A stretch of 64,000 nt of DNA from the NCBI RefSeq assembly GCF_019084545.1, contig NZ_JAHREP010000017.1, positions 1-64,000 of the forward strand, read 5' to 3'. The notes beneath the pieces are model-generated. The model worked only from the letters and a program-made list of their open reading frames with translations. It had not been told where the DNA came from and did no database searches. Source of the DNA: Marinobacterium ramblicola. Its GTDB lineage: Bacteria; Pseudomonadota; Gammaproteobacteria; Pseudomonadales; Balneatricaceae. Positions 49,871 to 60,524 of this stretch are shown piece by piece (position 1 is the stretch's first letter; each line of letters starts with the position of its first letter). The position numbers and the translations under genes are program-made.

Positions 49871-51307
49871 GTGACCCAAGAACTGATTTTAGCCGACTGG
49901 AATGCTCGTGAAGCGATCGCTGAAGCGATGGTACCCCTGGTCGGTCGTCTATACCGTGATCGCAACGTTGAGATATCAATTTACGGACGATTGATCGTAA
50001 AGCGCTCCGTGATCGATATCCTCAAAGCCCACCGTTTCGTGCGTCAGGTAGAAGGCGAAGAGCTGTCCGTGGTCGACACCTTCCCGGTGCTCGAAGCGGT
50101 TAGCGAGATGAGCGTCAACGAGGCTCATATCGATATCGGCAAGCTGGCGGTCAAATTCCGCGCAGAGGGCGCCGGTCGGCCGCTTAAAGAGTTTCTTGCC
50201 ACTGAGCTGGCCGGTGCTACCGTCCAGGGTAACGGTCGGCCGTCCACCGATGTGGTGCTTTACGGTTTCGGTCGCATCGGTCGCCTGCTGGCGCGTTTGA
50301 TGATCGATCGCTCCGGCGCCGGTCACTCGCTGAGCCTGAAGGCGATTGTGGTGCGCAAGGGTAGTGCACCCAACGATCTGGAAAAGCGTGCTAGCCTGCT
50401 GCGTCGTGACTCCGTGCACGGCTCGTTCAAGGGTACCATCCTGGTCGACGAAGAGAGCCAGTCGCTGATCGTCAATGGTAACCTGATCAAGGTGATCTTT
50501 GCCGATGCCCCGGATACGATCGATTACACCCAGTACGGCATCAACGATGCGCTGGTCATCGATAACACCGGTAAATGGCGTGACCAGGAAGGGCTGTCTC
50601 TGCACCTGAAGTCGAATGGGGTTGCGCGCGTGATCCTGACCGCCCCGGGCAAGGGTGTGAAAAATATCGTCATGGGCGTCAACGATGGCGATGTGCTCGA
50701 TAGCGACACCATCCTGTCCGCTGCATCCTGCACCACCAACGCGATCACCCCTATCCTGAAGGCGATGAACGACAAGTACGGTGTTGCCAACGGTCACGTT
50801 GAAACCGTTCACTCCTACACCAACGACCAGAACCTGATCGATAACTACCACAAGGGTGATCGTCGCGGTCGTGCCGCGGGCCTGAACATGGTTATCACTG
50901 AGACCGGTGCTGCCAAGGCGGTATCCAAGGCGCTGCCCGAACTGGAAGGCAAGCTGACCGGTAACGCGATCCGCGTGCCGACGCCGAACGTCTCCATGGC
51001 GATTCTGAACCTCAACCTCGAAACTGCGGTTGAGAAGGATGAGCTGAACGATTACCTGCGCAACATCGCGTTGCACTCCAAGCTGCAGAAGCAGGTCGAC
51101 TACAGCAACTCTCCTGAAGCCGTGTCCAGCGATTTCGTCGGCTCCCGCGCTGCAGGGGTGGTTGATGGTCTGGCCACCATCGCCAGCGGCAAGAGTTGTG
51201 TGCTGTACGTTTGGTACGACAACGAATTTGGCTACAGCTGCCAGGTCGTGCGTTTGGCGCAGCGAATCGCCAAGTGCACGCTGCCGGCTTACCCGATCGA
51301 AGCCTGA
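49871..51307 (+). CDS. Glyceraldehyde-3-phosphate dehydrogenase, long form
   Basis: The 478-residue protein holds a GAPDH core: NAD motif LYGFGRIGRLLARLM (about residue 128) and the catalytic cysteine Cys287 in SAASCTTNA. About 125 extra residues precede the Rossmann fold, with no motif I recognise (EAMVPLVGRLYRDRNVEI). Usual GAPDHs have about 335 residues. A similar long GAPDH-like gene lies beside mfd in Pseudomonas. Start GTG at 49871 with GGAG upstream. It could act in glycolysis or gluconeogenesis; the extension may regulate it. Confidence 0.9.
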   Translation: MTQELILADWNAREAIAEAMVPLVGRLYRDRNVEISIYGRLIVKRSVIDILKAHRFVRQVEGEELSVVDTFPVLEAVSEMSVNEAHIDIGKLAVKFRAEGAGRPLKEFLATELAGATVQGNGRPSTDVVLYGFGRIGRLLARLMIDRSGAGHSLSLKAIVVRKGSAPNDLEKRASLLRRDSVHGSFKGTILVDEESQSLIVNGNLIKVIFADAPDTIDYTQYGINDALVIDNTGKWRDQEGLSLHLKSNGVARVILTAPGKGVKNIVMGVNDGDVLDSDTILSAASCTTNAITPILKAMNDKYGVANGHVETVHSYTNDQNLIDNYHKGDRRGRAAGLNMVITETGAAKAVSKALPELEGKLTGNAIRVPTPNVSMAILNLNLETAVEKDELNDYLRNIALHSKLQKQVDYSNSPEAVSSDFVGSRAAGVVDGLATIASGKSCVLYVWYDNEFGYSCQVVRLAQRIAKCTLPAYPIEA

Positions 51308-51317
51308 TCCGGTAGCG

Positions 51318-51361
51318 AAAAAAAAGCCGCCTGCGGAGACTCCGCCGCAGGCGGCTTTTTT
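51318..51361. terminator. Bidirectional terminator after the GAPDH gene
   Basis: An 8-base A-run, an 11-bp perfect stem (GCCGCCTGCGG / CCGCAGGCGGC) with an 8-base loop, then six T. It serves both GAPDH and the convergent Gate-domain gene, whose stop is 7 bases beyond. Confidence 0.95.
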
Positions 51362-51368
51362 GTGTGTC

Positions 51369-52340
51369 TCAGGCTTGGTCGGTGGTGGGGGCAGTATCGG
51401 GCTTGCGTTGCACGAACGCTAGCCGGGCAAGGATGGCGATGGCCAGGATCGCGAAGGCCAGACGTGCCCAGAGGATGGCGGATAGATCGGCGCCCAGTAG
51501 CATGATCAGCAGGGTATCTTCGATCAAGCTGTGGCAGAGTCCGAGAAAGCTCAGGGTCAGGAAAATATCCCTCTGGCTGATCCGGCCGGAGCGTGCCTCT
51601 CGAATCAGCAGTCCCGCACCGAAGGTTAGGCCGAGCACCGTGCCGATGACGGTGACATTCGCCGCTGCCTTGCCGATGCCGAGGAGGCGCAATACCGGAA
51701 ACAGCAGGTAATGGATCAGGCGCTCGATACCCAGTAGCTGCAGCAGGCGCAGCAGGGCAAGCAGCGTCAGGATGATCGGGAAGATCAAGAGCAGGGTCTC
51801 GGCCTGATTCAGTGCCCACTCTGCAAGGCTTGTATCCAGGCTGCCTTCGGGGCGCCAGAGCAGGGTGCTGGGCGTCTGCAACAGCTCGAAGTGGCTGTAG
51901 ATCAGGTTGGTCAGGGCGCCCAACACCAGGGCGCCTCCGATTCTGATGCTCAGGGTGGCTCGCCAGCCTACGCCTGCCGAACGGGCGACGGCGCCTTCGA
52001 TCGGCAGGGAGTGCGCGAGCAGCATCAGGATGCCGAGTACGCTGACCTGGGCGACGCTCAGCGGCTGCTCCAGTGCGAGATTGAAAAATACCATCATCCC
52101 GGTATAGATATTGGTCAGCAGCGTTGCTGCCCAGACCAGTGCGATTGCGTCCGGTAATCCAAGCAGTTGCATCACTGGAGACAGCAGATAGGCCAGTGCC
52201 TCCGTGCCGCCGATCATGTCGAGCAGTTTGACGGCGATCAGGGTCGGTACCATCACCTTGACCAAGGTCCAGTACACCCTGGCCGTCTCCTTGATAATCT
52301 GGCTGCATTCCTGTCCTGCCTTCAATAGCGCAGTGGTCAT
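51369..52340 (-). CDS. Gate-domain (nucleoside-recognition-type) membrane protein
   Basis: This 323-residue inner-membrane protein has about eight hydrophobic segments and two Gate-like repeats. The first covers VMVPTLIAVKLLDMIGG to LTNIYTGMMVFF. The second covers LLFPVLRLLGIG and FGAGLLIREARSG. It belongs to the nucleoside_rec/Gate (SpmA/SpmB, YjiH-like) group, whose members move nucleosides or unknown solutes. I chose ATG 52340 after AAGGACG; the frame stays open to 52439 into the operator region. It is divergent from an Lrp/AsnC regulator, which suggests that regulator controls it. The substrate is not known. Confidence 0.8.
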   Translation of the reverse strand: MTTALLKAGQECSQIIKETARVYWTLVKVMVPTLIAVKLLDMIGGTEALAYLLSPVMQLLGLPDAIALVWAATLLTNIYTGMMVFFNLALEQPLSVAQVSVLGILMLLAHSLPIEGAVARSAGVGWRATLSIRIGGALVLGALTNLIYSHFELLQTPSTLLWRPEGSLDTSLAEWALNQAETLLLIFPIILTLLALLRLLQLLGIERLIHYLLFPVLRLLGIGKAAANVTVIGTVLGLTFGAGLLIREARSGRISQRDIFLTLSFLGLCHSLIEDTLLIMLLGADLSAILWARLAFAILAIAILARLAFVQRKPDTAPTTDQA

Positions 52341-52422
52341 GAGTCTGTCGTCCTTAGCTGGTTTGTCAGTGGTTGGGCGCTTTCGGTAGGGTGCGCGAAT
52401 GGTGCTTATTTTAGGGATGTGC

Positions 52423-52494
52423 GGAAAAATAATTTCCAATAACTCAGCTGAAAATTTTCTAAAAGTTCATTTTTTTTGTTAGTTTCGAAACTAA
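52423..52494. promoter_or_regulatory. Cluster of three dyads between the Gate-domain and Lrp/AsnC genes
   Basis: Three inverted repeats follow each other in an AT-rich stretch. They are GGAAA-AATAA-TTTCC (52423-52437), the perfect palindrome GAAAATTTTC (52450-52459), and a perfect 16-bp palindrome TTAGTTTCGAAACTAA (52479-52494). The middle one resembles the Lrp consensus core. Centres are about 24 and 32 bases apart, near two and three helical turns. The last lies 24 bases before the regulator ATG. They look like a multi-site operator for the adjacent Lrp-type protein. Confidence 0.55.
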
Positions 52495-52518
52495 ATTAAC
52501 TTCGCGGGTAGAATTGGG

Positions 52519-52983
52519 ATGCTGGATCGAATTGATCGGCGGATACTCGGGCTGTTGCAGCAGGACTGTAGTCTCACCAATGTGCAGCTGGCAGAGCAGG
52601 TGGGGTTGTCTCCGCCGGCCTGCCTTAAGCGGGTGAGGCGCCTCACGGATCAGGGCTATATCGATAAGCGGGTGGCGCTGCTGGTGCCGGAGCGTTTCGG
52701 GCCGTCACTACACATGGTGGTGGAGGTGGAGATGGTCAGCGATCAGCGCCATGTGAACGAGGCATTTGCCAATCGGGTGCGGGCCTCCGCCGAGGTGAAA
52801 CAGTGTTACCGGGTAACGGGGGAGGTGGATTTCGTGCTGATTGTGATGGTGTCCGACATGTCGGCGTATGAGGCGTTTTGCGAGCGGGTGCTTTATGCGG
52901 AGCCCAATATGAAAAAATTTAGAACGTTGATCTCGATGCGCAGAGAAAAATTCGATACGGCGATCGATGTCGATCGATCCTGA
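52519..52983 (+). CDS. Lrp/AsnC-family transcription regulator
   Basis: This 154-residue regulator has an N-terminal helix-turn-helix (LDRIDRRILGLLQQD, then LAEQVGLSPPACLKRVRRL) and a C-terminal RAM domain (VKQCYRVTGEVDFVLIVMV). These proteins bind amino acids or similar small molecules and act on neighbouring genes. It is divergent from the Gate-domain gene across a region of three dyads. Its ribosome site is weak (GGGTAG). Confidence 0.92.
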   Translation: MLDRIDRRILGLLQQDCSLTNVQLAEQVGLSPPACLKRVRRLTDQGYIDKRVALLVPERFGPSLHMVVEVEMVSDQRHVNEAFANRVRASAEVKQCYRVTGEVDFVLIVMVSDMSAYEAFCERVLYAEPNMKKFRTLISMRREKFDTAIDVDRS

Positions 52984-53125
52984 GATCGTGGGAGGCGCGT
53001 TATCGTGCTCTTGTCATGAGTGTTCGGCCTCGTTGTCGTAACCGAGCTCTCAAGTGGAGGAAGAATTGCCACTGAAAGTGCCTGATCGGAAAGGTACTTT
53101 GTAGAAAAATGACAAGGCGCTCAGG

Positions 53126-53202
53126 TATACTTGTGCGGATTTTTGGTGGCGTCTGGCAAATGCCTCTGTGAGACGTTCTGATCGATCGCTTAAATCGGTC
53201 AG
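53126..53202 (+). promoter_or_regulatory. Putative promoter element and hairpins in the nqr leader
   Basis: TATACT at 53126-53131 is a -10 candidate without a convincing -35. Two stems follow. The first is CGTCT/AGACG (53150-53154, 53171-53175), enclosing GGC-AAAT-GCC. The second is a 9-bp stem CTGATCGAT/ATCGGTCAG with one wobble (53178-53186, 53194-53202). They lie in the roughly 135-base leader before nqrA, which contains no other gene. Confidence 0.35.
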
Positions 53203-53257
53203 GTAAGGGGGAGCGTGCAGAGCATAAACCAGGCGCCAGAACAGTTCATATTATTAG

Positions 53258-54607
<1,350 letters not shown>

Positions 54608-54619
54608 GCGAGGCTGGCC

Positions 54620-55828
54620 ATGAGTTTGAGATCTTTTCTGGATAATCTCGAGCCGCACTTCCACAAGGGCGGTAAATACGAGAATTGGTATGCGCTTTAC
54701 GAAGCGGTCGATACCATCTTCTACACCCCGGGTAAGGTGACCAAGAGCGCAGCGCACGTGCGTGACGCTGTCGACCTGAAGCGCATCATGATCCTGGTGT
54801 GGATGTGTACATTCCCGGCAATTTTCTTCGGTATGTACAACCTGGGCCTGCAGGCCAATACGGCGATGGCCGAGCTGGGGCTGACCGAAGCTACCGGTTG
54901 GCGCGGCGCCATCATCGGCTCGCTAACCGGGTTCGATCCGAACAGTGTTTGGGACAACCTGATCTACGGTGCCGTGTACTGGCTGCCGGTGTATATCACC
55001 ACCTTTGTGGTGGGTGGATTCTGGGAAGTGCTGTTCGCGATGAAGCGCGGTCACGAGGTCAACGAAGGTTTCTTTGTCACCTCTGTGCTGTTTGCCCTGA
55101 TCCTGCCACCGACCATTCCGCTGTGGCAGGTAGCCTTGGGCATCAGCTTCGGTGTCGTGATCGGCAAGGAAGTGTTCGGTGGTACCGGCAAGAACTTCCT
55201 TAACCCGGCGCTGACCGGCCGCGCCTTCCTGTTCTTCGCCTACCCGGCCAACATGTCAGGTGATGCGATCTGGACGGCTGTCGACGGTTTCTCCGGCGCA
55301 ACGCCTCTGGGTCTTGCGGCTGCCGGCGGTGTTGACCAGATCCTGGCCAACAACATCACCTGGATGGATGCCTTTATCGGTACGATTCAGGGCTCCGTTG
55401 GCGAGACATCGACTCTGGCGCTGTTGATTGGCGGTGTGATCATCATGTTCGCGCGTGTCGCGGCCTGGCGTATCGTTGCCGGTGTGTTGCTCGGTACTGT
55501 CGTCATGTCGGTGCTATTTAACATGATCGGATCCGACACCAACCCGATGTTCTCCGTGCCGTTCTACTGGCATATGGTACTGGGTGGTTTTGCCTTCGGT
55601 ATGTTCTTTATGGCGACCGATCCGGTTTCCGCTTCGATGACCAACACCGGTAAATGGGTATTCGGTGCCCTGATCGGTGTGATGGTGGTCCTGATCCGTG
55701 TCGTGAACCCGGCCTTCCCGGAAGGGATGATGCTGGCGATTCTGTTCGGCAACCTGTTCGCCCCGCTGATCGATAGCTTTGTCGTGCAGGCGAATATCAA
55801 ACGGAGGATGAAGCGCAATGTCGTCTAA
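54620..55828 (+). CDS. nqrB: Na+-NQR subunit B
   Basis: This 402-residue membrane subunit carries riboflavin and a covalent FMN and forms the Na+ channel. The FMN site is Thr228 in [10 protein letters not shown], matching the D-x-x-S-G-A-T pattern used by ApbE. About ten membrane helices are visible. The gene starts 12 bases after nqrA and overlaps nqrC by 11 bases. Confidence 0.97.
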   Translation: MSLRSFLDNLEPHFHKGGKYENWYALYEAVDTIFYTPGKVTKSAAHVRDAVDLKRIMILVWMCTFPAIFFGMYNLGLQANTAMAELGLTEATGWRGAIIGSLTGFDPNSVWDNLIYGAVYWLPVYITTFVVGGFWEVLFAMKRGHEVNEGFFVTSVLFALILPPTIPLWQVALGISFGVVIGKEVFGGTGKNFLNPALTGRAFLFFAYPANMSGDAIWTAVDGFSGATPLGLAAAGGVDQILANNITWMDAFIGTIQGSVGETSTLALLIGGVIIMFARVAAWRIVAGVLLGTVVMSVLFNMIGSDTNPMFSVPFYWHMVLGGFAFGMFFMATDPVSASMTNTGKWVFGALIGVMVVLIRVVNPAFPEGMMLAILFGNLFAPLIDSFVVQANIKRRMKRNVV

Positions 55829-56597
55829 TAACGATACTATCGGTAAAACGCTTACCGTTACGATCCTGCTTTGCGTAATCTGCTCCGTGGTTGTGTCTGC
55901 TGCAGCAGTTATGCTCAAGCCCAAGCAGGTAGCCAACAAGGATCTGGACCGCAAGTCCAATATCCTGGCGGCTGCCGGTATTGCCGATCCGTCGAAATCG
56001 GTTGATGAGCTATTCAAGCAGATCACCACTCGCTATGTCGATCTGGACAGCGGCAAGTTCGTTGAAGCGCCTGTTGCCAACTACGACGCCCGAAAGGCTG
56101 CCAAAGATCCCCAGTTGGGTGAGAAGCTTGGCCGTAGCGAAGATATCGCATCGATCAAATACCAGGCGAAGGTGATGCCGGTCTATCTGGTTGAATCCGG
56201 CGATGGTTCGATCGAAAAGGTGATTCTGCCGGTTCACGGTTACGGTTTGTGGTCTACACTGTACGGTTTCCTCGCATTGGAGGGTGACCTGAATACGGTG
56301 GTGGGGCTGGGCTTCTACTCCCATGCCGAAACACCGGGGCTTGGTGGTGAGGTGGATAACCCGCTGTGGAAGGCGCTATGGCCTGGTAAGAAGGTCTACG
56401 CCGACGATACCTCTGATCCGGAAATTCACCTGGTTAAGGGTAGTGTGGATCCCTCGACGCCAAATGCCGAGTACAAGGTAGATGCACTGTCCGGTGCGAC
56501 GCTGACCAGTAACGGTGTAACCCACCTGATCCAGTTCTGGATGGGTAAAAATGGTTATGCGCCGTTCCTGAACAACCTGCGTGCAGGGGAGGCTTAA
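55818..56597 (+). CDS. nqrC: Na+-NQR subunit C
   Basis: This 259-residue subunit has one N-terminal membrane helix and a periplasmic FMN domain. The flavin-attachment threonine is Thr228 in [18 protein letters not shown] precedes the ATG, which lies inside the end of nqrB. It receives electrons from the NqrD/E iron-sulfur site. Confidence 0.97.
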   Translation: MSSNNDTIGKTLTVTILLCVICSVVVSAAAVMLKPKQVANKDLDRKSNILAAAGIADPSKSVDELFKQITTRYVDLDSGKFVEAPVANYDARKAAKDPQLGEKLGRSEDIASIKYQAKVMPVYLVESGDGSIEKVILPVHGYGLWSTLYGFLALEGDLNTVVGLGFYSHAETPGLGGEVDNPLWKALWPGKKVYADDTSDPEIHLVKGSVDPSTPNAEYKVDALSGATLTSNGVTHLIQFWMGKNGYAPFLNNLRAGEA

Positions 56598-56600
56598 CAG

Positions 56601-57260
56601 ATGTCCAAGACAAATGAGGTCCTGGTAGGGCCGATAGTCAAAAACAACCCGATTGCACTGCAGATCCTCGGTATCTGCTCTGCACTCGCGGTTACGTCAA
56701 ACCTTAAAACCGCGTTGGTAATGGGTATTGCCGTATCGCTGGTAACGGCGTTCTCCAACCTGTTCATCTCCGCAATCCGCAACCAGATTCCGGGCAACAT
56801 TCGTATCATCGTACAGATGACGATCATCGCCTCCCTGGTAATCGTGGTAGACCAGATCCTGAAGGCGTTTGCCTACGAGATCTCCAAGCAGCTGTCGGTA
56901 TTCGTTGGTCTGATCATCACCAACTGTATCGTCATGGGACGCGCGGAAGCCTTCGCCATGAAGAACCCGCCGGGTATCAGCTTCCTCGATGGTATCGGTA
57001 ACGGTCTCGGCTACTCACTGGTGCTGATGTTCGTTGGTACGATTCGTGAGCTGTTCGGCTCCGGTTCGTTGTTCGGTATCGAGATCCTGCCGTTGATCAA
57101 CAATGGTGGCTGGTATCAGGGTAATGGTCTGTTGCTGTTGCCACCGAGTGCGTTCTTCATCATCGGTATGTTCATCTGGATCATCCGCTCCTGGAAACCG
57201 GAGCAGGTCGAGAAGCCGGAGTACGTGTTGGCGTCGAACACCAAAGGCGCTGAGCATTAA
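56601..57260 (+). CDS. nqrD: Na+-NQR subunit D
   Basis: This 219-residue subunit has six membrane helices and is paired with the homologous NqrE. The two cysteines that bind the intramembrane [2Fe-2S] cluster are in LGICSALAV and [13 protein letters not shown]. The ATG stands behind GGGGAGG. Confidence 0.97.
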   Translation: MSKTNEVLVGPIVKNNPIALQILGICSALAVTSNLKTALVMGIAVSLVTAFSNLFISAIRNQIPGNIRIIVQMTIIASLVIVVDQILKAFAYEISKQLSVFVGLIITNCIVMGRAEAFAMKNPPGISFLDGIGNGLGYSLVLMFVGTIRELFGSGSLFGIEILPLINNGGWYQGNGLLLLPPSAFFIIGMFIWIIRSWKPEQVEKPEYVLASNTKGAEH

Positions 57261-57276
57261 GGGGGCTGCGTAAGTT

Positions 57277-57885
57277 ATGGAACAGTATATCAGCCTTGCT
57301 GTCAGGGCGATTTTCGTTGAAAACATGGCGCTGGCCTTCTTCCTCGGGATGTGTACCTTCCTGGCGATCTCGAAGAAGGTGCAGACCGCTATCGGTCTGG
57401 GTGTTGCCGTTGTCGTGGTCCTGGTGATCACGGTTCCGGTCAACAACCTGATTTACAACTATCTGCTTCGTGAGGGAGCGCTGTCCTGGGCGGGCTATCC
57501 GAACGTGGATCTGAGCTTCCTGGGTTACATCTCCTATATCGGGGTTATCGCGGCGATCGTTCAGATCCTCGAGATGTTCCTCGATAAGTTCGTGCCGGCA
57601 CTGTACAACGCGCTTGGCGTGTTCCTGCCGTTGATCACCGTAAACTGCGCCATCATGGGTGCTGCACTGTTTATGGTCGAGCGTGACTACACCTTCGGTG
57701 AAAGTGTGGTTTACGGCGCAGGTGCTGGTCTCGGTTGGGCGTTTGCGATTACCGCTTTGGCAGGTATCCGCGAGAAGCTCAAGTACAGCGACGTCCCTGA
57801 AGGCCTTCGTGGCCTCGGCATCACCTTTATCACTGTAGGTCTGATGTCTCTGGGATTCATGTCGTTCTCCGGCGTCCAGCTGTAA
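57277..57885 (+). CDS. nqrE: Na+-NQR subunit E
   Basis: This 202-residue membrane subunit is homologous to NqrD in inverted topology. Its cluster cysteines are in [12 protein letters not shown] and [12 protein letters not shown]. The spacing to nqrD is 16 bases with AGGGGG as ribosome site. Confidence 0.97.
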   Translation: MEQYISLAVRAIFVENMALAFFLGMCTFLAISKKVQTAIGLGVAVVVVLVITVPVNNLIYNYLLREGALSWAGYPNVDLSFLGYISYIGVIAAIVQILEMFLDKFVPALYNALGVFLPLITVNCAIMGAALFMVERDYTFGESVVYGAGAGLGWAFAITALAGIREKLKYSDVPEGLRGLGITFITVGLMSLGFMSFSGVQL

Positions 57886-57921
57886 GGCGGGCATGAACAG
57901 TTTTAAGGATGGATTGAACCT

Positions 57922-59151
57922 ATGAATGCAGAAATCATTCTGGGTGTGGTCATGTTCACGGCGATGGTGCTTGCACTGGTTGCCGTGATCCTGGCCGCAC
58001 GAGCTAAACTGGTCAGTTCCGGTAATGTGACGATCGAGATCAACCATGATCCGGAAAAATCGATCACTGTACCGGCGGGTGGCAAGCTGCTGCAGACCTT
58101 GGCCAACAAAGGCATCTTCCTGGCATCGGCCTGTGGCGGCGGTGGCACATGCGCACAGTGCAAGTGTCAGGTAATGGACGGTGGCGGCTCCATGCTGCCG
58201 ACCGAAGAGTCGCACTTCACCATGCGTGAGGCGAAGGAGGGCTGGCGTCTCTCCTGTCAGGTCGCCGTGAAGCAGGACATGAAGATCCACGTCGAAGACG
58301 ATGTCTTTGGTGTGAAAAAGTGGGAATGTACCGTCGAGTCCAACCCGAACGTGGCGACCTTCATCAAGGAGCTGACGCTGCGCCTGCCTGAGGGCGAGAG
58401 CGTGGACTTCCGTGCCGGTGGTTACGTTCAGCTGGAAGCGCCTGCGCACGAAGTGCACTACAAGGATTTCGATATCGAAGAGAAGTTCCGTGGTGACTGG
58501 GACAAGTTCAACCTGTGGCAGTATGTGTCCAAGGTCGACGAACCGGTGATCCGTGCCTACTCGATGGCGAACTATCCGGAAGAGCGCGGTGTCGTGAAGT
58601 TCAACATCCGTATCGCGTCTCCGCCTCCAGGCAGTCAGGGTATCCCGCCGGGGCAGATGTCCTCGTACGTGTTCAGCCTGAAGCCGGGTGACAAGATCAC
58701 CGTGTACGGACCCTTCGGTGAGTTCTTTGCCCGTGAAACCGATAACGAGATGGTATTTATCGGTGGTGGTGCAGGTATGGCGCCGATGCGTTCTCACATC
58801 TTTGACCAGCTGAAGCGCTTGAACTCTACCCGCAAGATCTCCTTCTGGTATGGCGCGCGCTCCATGCGCGAGGCGTTCTACGTGGACGAGTTCGACAAGC
58901 TGGCTGAAGAGAATCCGAACTTCAAGTGGCACCTGGCGCTGTCGGATCCGCTGCCGGAAGACAACTGGACCGGCTACACCGGCTTCATCCATAACGTGCT
59001 GTACGAGAACTATCTGAAGGACCACGAGGCGCCTGAAGATTGCGAGTACTACATGTGTGGACCGCCAATGATGAACTCCGCGGTCATCAAGATGCTGCTG
59101 GATCTTGGTGTAGAGCGTGAAAACATCCTGCTCGACGACTTCGGCGGTTGA
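57922..59151 (+). CDS. nqrF: Na+-NQR subunit F (NADH dehydrogenase component)
   Basis: This 409-residue subunit takes electrons from NADH. An N-terminal membrane helix (about 4-26) is followed by a ferredoxin-like domain with Cys71, Cys77, Cys80 and Cys112 for the [2Fe-2S] cluster, then FAD ([11 protein letters not shown]) and NADH ([12 protein letters not shown]) domains. Cysteine spacing equals that of Vibrio NqrF. The 3' end lies just before apbE. Confidence 0.97.
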   Translation: MNAEIILGVVMFTAMVLALVAVILAARAKLVSSGNVTIEINHDPEKSITVPAGGKLLQTLANKGIFLASACGGGGTCAQCKCQVMDGGGSMLPTEESHFTMREAKEGWRLSCQVAVKQDMKIHVEDDVFGVKKWECTVESNPNVATFIKELTLRLPEGESVDFRAGGYVQLEAPAHEVHYKDFDIEEKFRGDWDKFNLWQYVSKVDEPVIRAYSMANYPEERGVVKFNIRIASPPPGSQGIPPGQMSSYVFSLKPGDKITVYGPFGEFFARETDNEMVFIGGGAGMAPMRSHIFDQLKRLNSTRKISFWYGARSMREAFYVDEFDKLAEENPNFKWHLALSDPLPEDNWTGYTGFIHNVLYENYLKDHEAPEDCEYYMCGPPMMNSAVIKMLLDLGVERENILLDDFGG

Positions 59152-59156
59152 TAGGG

Positions 59157-60185
59157 ATGCGCAGGCTTATCAATAGTCTGGGATGGCCAGTAGCTCTGCT
59201 GCTGGCCGTTTTCTTTTTGGCGGGATGCGAAAAGACCCCCGAGGTGGTTGGCTTTAACGGCCTGACCATGGGAACAAGCTTCAGTATCCGCTGGGTCGAT
59301 ACGGATCCGGCACGGGTCGAGGCGCTGCGCCCGAAGGTTGGTGAGGTGCTGAAAGAGGTCAATCAGCATATGTCGACCTACATCCCCGATTCCGAATTGT
59401 CGCAGTTCAACAAGGCGCCGGCCGGAAGCCGGGTAGCGCTATCCGAGGGGCTGGCACATGTCGTTGCTGCCGCCCTGGAGCTTAGCGCGCAAACGGATGG
59501 CGCTTACGATGTCACTGTCGGACCGCTGGTCAATCTCTGGGGCTTTGGTCCGGATGGTCGCGTCGTCAACGCGCCGTCGCCGGAGCAGCTCGAAGCGCTG
59601 CGCTCCCGCGTCGGCTACAAGTCACTGACGCTGTCGCCCGATGGTCGGCTAACCAAGGCGGGTGACCAGTATGTAGATCTCTCCTCCATCGCCAAGGGGT
59701 ACGGCGTCGACCGGGTAGCCGAGCTGCTTGAGCGCGAGGGGATTGGGAGCTATTTGGTCGAGATCGGGGGAGAGCTACGCGCCAAAGGGCTGAAGCCGGA
59801 CGGCAGTGATTGGCGGGTGGCGATCGAGAGTCCTGTCGAGGGTGTGCGTGAGATCGAGCGTGTCATCAGCGTCAAGGATATCGGTATCGCGACCTCCGGT
59901 GACTACCGAAATTATTTCGAGCAGGATGGTGTGAGATTTTCACACACTATCGATCCGCGTACGGGTTATCCTATTCGTCATCGGCTGGCATCCGTAACCG
60001 TGTTGCGGCCTACCTGCATGGAGGCAGATGCGCTCGCTACAGCGCTGATGGTGTTGGGTGAAGAGGAGGGGCTTCGCTTTGCGCAGGAGCGGAATATAGC
60101 CGCGTTTTTCATTGTCAAACAGGATAACGGGTTCAGGGAGATATCAACGCCCGGATTTGAGGCATTCCTGAAGGAGGTTAACTGA
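59157..60185 (+). CDS. apbE: FAD:protein FMN transferase ApbE
   Basis: This 342-residue lipoprotein transfers FMN from FAD to the Thr of NqrB and NqrC. It has a lipobox (FFLAGC, Cys24) and ApbE motifs (GTSFSIRW, VDLSSIAKGYGVDRV, IEIGGELRAKG-like, and DPRTGYPIRH). I chose ATG 59157 after the nqrF stop; a TTG in frame at 59148 lies over the end of nqrF. The position inside the nqr operon agrees with the role. The stop overlaps the nqrM start in TGATG. Confidence 0.95.
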   Translation: MRRLINSLGWPVALLLAVFFLAGCEKTPEVVGFNGLTMGTSFSIRWVDTDPARVEALRPKVGEVLKEVNQHMSTYIPDSELSQFNKAPAGSRVALSEGLAHVVAAALELSAQTDGAYDVTVGPLVNLWGFGPDGRVVNAPSPEQLEALRSRVGYKSLTLSPDGRLTKAGDQYVDLSSIAKGYGVDRVAELLEREGIGSYLVEIGGELRAKGLKPDGSDWRVAIESPVEGVREIERVISVKDIGIATSGDYRNYFEQDGVRFSHTIDPRTGYPIRHRLASVTVLRPTCMEADALATALMVLGEEEGLRFAQERNIAAFFIVKQDNGFREISTPGFEAFLKEVN

Positions 60186-60433
60186 TGGATATCATGATTC
60201 TGACGTTCGTGGCCCTGCTGGTGATCATCGGGGCGATGTCGATCGGCGTATTGATGGGGCGTAAGCCGATTGCGGGTTCCTGCGGCGGCATGAGTGCGCT
60301 GGGTATGGAGACGGCGTGCGACATCTGCGGTGGCGACAAGGCTCGTTGCGAGAAGGAGCAGCGCAAAGACGACTGCGAGACGCGCAAGAGCATCGAAGAA
60401 GAGCTGGCGTACGAAGTGAAAGCCAGAGGGTGA
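60185..60433 (+). CDS. nqrM: Na+-NQR maturation protein NqrM
   Basis: This 82-residue protein has one membrane helix (about residues 4-24) and a cysteine-rich tail: GSCGGMSALG, then ACDICGGDKARCEKEQ. NqrM is needed to make the Na+-NQR iron-sulfur site, probably by delivering iron to NqrD/E. GGAGG precedes the ATG. Last gene of the nqr cluster, with 91 bases before sthA. Confidence 0.93.
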   Translation: MDIMILTFVALLVIIGAMSIGVLMGRKPIAGSCGGMSALGMETACDICGGDKARCEKEQRKDDCETRKSIEEELAYEVKARG

Positions 60434-60524
60434 ACCATAAATCTAAAGCGTAATGGGATTGCCGGGCGTCAGGGGGTATCTTTGGCGCCGGGTAATAATT
60501 GCTTTTTTGCAGAAGGGGAGTTGA

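Noticed and set aside
57181-59025. Minus-strand open frame of 614 residues opposite nqrE/nqrF
   Set aside because: Shadow frame over two well-supported nqr genes; no recognisable domain.
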